DNA of 7,119 bases from Chloroflexia bacterium (GTDB lineage Bacteria; Chloroflexota; Chloroflexia; Thermomicrobiales; UBA6265), in assembly GCA_013694885.1 (NCBI GenBank), contig JACDBO010000071.1, positions 1 through 7,119 of the forward strand, in the 5' to 3' direction. A program made the translations under genes and the position numbers. Of this stretch, positions 5,336-7,119 are shown piece after piece (position 1 is the stretch's first letter; each line of letters starts with the position of its first letter). The notes under the pieces are model-generated. The model worked only from the letters and a program-made list of their open reading frames with translations, was not told the origin of the DNA and made no database searches.

Positions 5336-6699
5336 GGCGCGCCCTCCGGCAGCGCGCGCGCGGCGTGCTCGCTGAGCGCGATCAACGGCTCGGGCCACAC
5401 GCCAAGCACCAGCACCGCCACCGCGAGCGCACCGACGAGCACCCGAGCCGAGTCCGGACAGCGCTCGCCCGTTTCCTCGCCCCAGTACCGCTCGTTATAG
5501 AGCTGGAACATGTAGACGAAGGAGAGCGCGCCGCCGAGAAAGAACAACCCGATCAACCACCACCGCTCCTCGGCGGTGCCCACCCGGAACAGCGCCAGCT
5601 TGCCGAAGAAACCGGCCGCCGGAGGCACCCCCGCGACGCTGAAGGCGCCGACCGCAAACGCCGCGCCGACCAGCCATCCGCGAACGGTAGCCGAGAGGAA
5701 CAGCAGCGTCTTGTTGATCCCATTGATCACCGCGTAGAGCACCGCCGCCGCGTACCCAGCCTCACCGCCAACGGCCAGCGCGGCGAGGATATACCCAACC
5801 TGCCCGATGGCCGAGTAGGCCAGCACCTCCCGCGGCGAGCGGCGGGAGATCGCCTGCACCGCCCCGTAGACGATACTCGCGCTTGCCAGCACGAGCAGCA
5901 CGCCCGCCGCCGCTGCCAGCTCGCGGGGGAAGAGCTCGGCGCCGAACCGGATCAGCCCGTAGCTGCCGATGTTGGCGAGGGCGCCACTCAACATCGCCGC
6001 CACAGCCGAAGTCGTGCCGGTGTAGACCGCCGGCAACCAGAAGTGGAACGGGAAGAGGCCGAGCTTGATGCAGAACGCGACGAAGATGATCGTCGCCGTC
6101 AGCGTCGCCGGGTTCTCGGCGACGACGGGCATCCGGGCGCCGATGCCGGCCATATCGAGGCGACCGGTGATGTGGTAGACGGCGGCGATCCCGATCAGGA
6201 AGAGCACGGACCCGAGTAGGTTGACGATCGCGAAGATGAACGCTGCCCGGAGCTGACGAGCCTGCTCCCCGTAGCCGGCGAGGATGTAGGCCGAGACCAT
6301 CGCGATCTCGAAGAAGACGTAAAAGTTGAAGGCGTCGGCAGTCAGGAAGAGCCCGGTTAGGCCGACGCCCATGAAGAGCACCAGTGCCGGAAAGATTCGC
6401 CCGTTGACGCCGTTGAGGACCTCGAAGGTGAGCGCCGCCAGCAGCACACCGAGCGAGAGTACAGCGAACGTGGCGCCGAGTGCGTCCAGGCGCAAGGTGA
6501 TGCCGACTCCCGGTTCCCAGCCACCCGCCACCATCTCTGCCGGCCCGTTCCGCACCACGTCGACCCCGACGACGATCATTGCGAGGAACGCGGCCGCGAG
6601 CAAAGCCACCGCCAGGGCGCCGACCGACCGCCGCCCACCATCCAGCGGCGCCACCAGCACCGCGCCCAGCCACAAGATCGCCAGCGGCAGGATCAGCAT
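5332..6699 (-). CDS. mnhD: Na+/H+ antiporter subunit D (MnhD/MrpD), complex I NuoM-like
   Basis: A 455-aa polytopic membrane protein of the proton-translocating transporter family (shared with NuoL/M/N), the proton-path subunit of the Mrp antiporter. The ATG at 6697-6699 has GGAG at 6707-6710, 7 nt upstream. Hydrophobic helices run through nearly the whole length. Key sites: NFYVFFEIAMVSAYIL (125-140) with the TM5 glutamate E131; CIKLGLFPFHFWLP (210-223) with the TM7 lysine K212; AVAAMLSGALANIGSYGLIR (232-251); SPREVLAYSAIGQVGYI (288-304); AVINGINKTLLFL (323-335); GVPPAAGFFGK (357-367). It is somewhat shorter than typical MrpD (about 490 aa), mainly at the C-terminus. In the TM8 motif, Asn243 stands where a lysine is usual. 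Related proteins of this type are also annotated as complex I subunit 5 family; the E-F-G neighbours make the Mrp assignment firm. Confidence 0.95.
   Translation of the reverse strand: MLILPLAILWLGAVLVAPLDGGRRSVGALAVALLAAAFLAMIVVGVDVVRNGPAEMVAGGWEPGVGITLRLDALGATFAVLSLGVLLAALTFEVLNGVNGRIFPALVLFMGVGLTGLFLTADAFNFYVFFEIAMVSAYILAGYGEQARQLRAAFIFAIVNLLGSVLFLIGIAAVYHITGRLDMAGIGARMPVVAENPATLTATIIFVAFCIKLGLFPFHFWLPAVYTGTTSAVAAMLSGALANIGSYGLIRFGAELFPRELAAAAGVLLVLASASIVYGAVQAISRRSPREVLAYSAIGQVGYILAALAVGGEAGYAAAVLYAVINGINKTLLFLSATVRGWLVGAAFAVGAFSVAGVPPAAGFFGKLALFRVGTAEERWWLIGLFFLGGALSFVYMFQLYNERYWGEETGERCPDSARVLVGALAVAVLVLGVWPEPLIALSEHAARALPEGAP
5342..5347 (-). promoter_or_regulatory. Ribosome binding site for the GTG start of mnhE
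   Basis: GGAGGG on the minus strand within the last codons of mnhD, 6 nt before the GTG at 5333-5335. Together with the GTGA stop/start overlap it fixes the mnhE start and indicates coupled translation. Confidence 0.8.
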
Positions 6700-6715
6700 T
6701 GCGGCGCTCCGCGCC

Positions 6716-6743
6716 GAGGACTGAGGACTGAGGACTGAGGACT
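6716..6743. repeat. Four tandem copies of heptamer GAGGACT
   Basis: GAGGACT occurs four times in perfect head-to-tail array (6716-6722, 6723-6729, 6730-6736, 6737-6743), read as AGTCCTC on the mRNA strand of mnhD. It lies 5 nt upstream of the mnhD ribosome binding site (6707-6710) and its last copy overlaps the left end of the inverted-repeat element. A tandem heptamer is prone to slipped-strand copy change; because it is outside coding sequence, this would change leader length, not frame. Confidence 0.97.
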
Positions 6744-6895
6744 GATACGGAATCCGGGTGATTGCTTGAGTAATGTTCCATAATCGTCATTCTGACCAGA
6801 GGGAAGAATCCCCGCGCGAAGCGCTCGCCAGCAAAGCTGGCGCTTCATCGGGGTACGGGCGTTCCTCCAGCCTTCAGCCGGATTCGGTATGAGTC
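6740..6895. mobile_element. MITE-like non-coding element with imperfect terminal inverted repeats
   Basis: The 22 nt at 6740-6761 match the reverse complement of 6874-6895 at 19 of 22 positions; the core ATACGGAATCCGG (6745-6757) versus CCGGATTCGGTAT (6878-6890) matches 12 of 13. Between them lies a structured interior: CCCCG (6810-6814)/CGGGG (6849-6853), GAAG/CTTC (6818-6821/6843-6846), and CGCCAGC/GCTGGCG (6826-6832/6836-6842) around a 3-nt AAA loop. No coding frame is evident and I see no clear target-site duplication. The length (about 156 bp) and structure fit a miniature inverted-repeat element or a large dispersed palindromic repeat; mobility is inferred. It sits between mnhC and mnhD, in the operon. 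Confidence 0.55.
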
Positions 6896-6904
6896 GGTTC
6901 CATT

Positions 6905-6956
6905 CCCCTCTCCCCGCCGAGGGAGAGGGGTGGCTCGAAGCGCCGGGGTGAGGGGG
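6905..6956. repeat. CCCTCTCCC/GGGAGAGGG-type intergenic palindromic repeat
   Basis: CCCCTCTCCC (6905-6914) and GGGAGAGGGG (6921-6930) form a perfect 10-bp hairpin with a 6-nt loop, followed by a GGGGTGAGGGGG tail (6945-6956). From general knowledge this arrangement is a widespread dispersed intergenic repeat in Chloroflexota and some Proteobacteria. It lies just after the mnhC stop in the transcription direction and has no T run, so a terminator role is not supported. Confidence 0.8.
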
Positions 6957-6966
6957 TTCCACCCGC

Positions 6967-7119
6967 CTAGTCCTCATCGACGTCCTCCGCCACCGGGTGC
7001 GCCAATGGACTCGTCGCTGTGGCCGCCGCTTCCAGCGCTTCGTCGTCGTGCTCCGCCTCCTCGCGCTCCGCCTCGGCCAGCCGACGCACGTCGACGCTGA
7101 GGTGCGCCACGTAGAGGCG
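6967..7119 (-). CDS. mnhC: Probable C-terminus of Na+/H+ antiporter subunit C (MnhC/MrpC), partial
   Basis: On the minus strand a frame is open from the window edge to a TAG at 6967-6969, giving 50 residues: RLYVAHLSVDVRRLAEAERE, then an acidic, Ala-rich tail ending PVAEDVDED. Third codon positions are strongly G/C, as in the neighbouring real genes, which supports coding. The start RLYVAH..VDVRRL resembles the point where MnhC leaves its last membrane helix and enters a charged cytoplasmic tail. The identity rests mainly on position: the standard order is A-B-C-D-E-F-G, and this frame directly precedes mnhD in the same direction. The 267-nt gap to mnhD is unusually long for this pair, which are commonly adjacent or overlapping. 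The membrane part lies outside the window, so the call stays provisional. Confidence 0.6.
   Translation of the reverse strand, partial: RLYVAHLSVDVRRLAEAEREEAEHDDEALEAAATATSPLAHPVAEDVDED

Noticed and set aside
5140..6219. 359-codon open frame on the + strand, Arg/Ala/His-rich
   Set aside because: It is antisense to mnhD and mnhE, has low-complexity composition typical of the reverse frame of high-GC genes, and matches no family.
6693..6977. 94-codon - strand frame over the mnhC-mnhD gap
   Set aside because: It is made of the heptamer array and palindromic repeats translated by chance (SPQSSVLS-type strings) and overlaps the end of mnhC out of frame.
1..7119. CRISPR array, tRNA or rRNA genes
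   Set aside because: I saw no regularly spaced direct repeats and no tRNA- or rRNA-like conserved stretches; the only tandem array is the 28-bp heptamer run.

Overview
The window is high-GC bacterial DNA. Its gene content and style suggest Chloroflexota, probably Thermomicrobia-like: a long NB-ARC/TPR/LuxR regulator, an Mrp-type antiporter operon, and gene gaps holding CCCTCTCCC-type and TCATT-type palindromic repeats. This assignment is an inference; no marker gene is present.

Left part (1-1040, + strand, lower GC than the rest). The window opens inside a gene whose C-terminal part looks like an LA2681-type HEPN domain with an R-x4-H motif. A 96-codon gene for a small secreted protein follows, with a signal peptide and a chaplin-like Val-rich segment carrying two cysteines. 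A strong intrinsic terminator (1001-1040) closes this part. I see no other gene in 528-635 or 927-1157.

Middle (1158-3569, + strand). One 803-aa regulator has an N-terminal NB-ARC-type ATPase, a TPR-like middle and a C-terminal LuxR helix-turn-helix. It ends 31 nt from, and convergent with, the next gene group.

Right part (3601-7119, - strand). This is a Na+(K+)/H+ antiporter operon read right to left: the end of mnhC (partial, runs off the window), mnhD, mnhE, mnhF, mnhG, then a small LapA-domain membrane protein. mnhA and mnhB would lie beyond the right edge. D and E overlap by a GTGA junction. The other gaps are unusually loose for an mrp operon: C-D 267 nt, E-F 146 nt, F-G 64 nt, G-lapA 61 nt. 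Two of these gaps hold repeats. The C-D gap has a 4x heptamer tandem array, a roughly 156-bp MITE-like element with imperfect 22-nt terminal inverted repeats, and a CCCTCTCCC/GGGAGAGGG element. The E-F gap has two abutting palindromes.

Functionally, the right part encodes a multi-subunit membrane complex for cation/proton exchange (pH and salt homeostasis). The regulator could sense a metabolite or partner and control unknown targets. The left part looks like accessory DNA. I found no clearly new multi-gene system. The best leads are the MITE-like element inside the operon, the Lys-to-Asn change in MnhD, and the chaplin-like protein.
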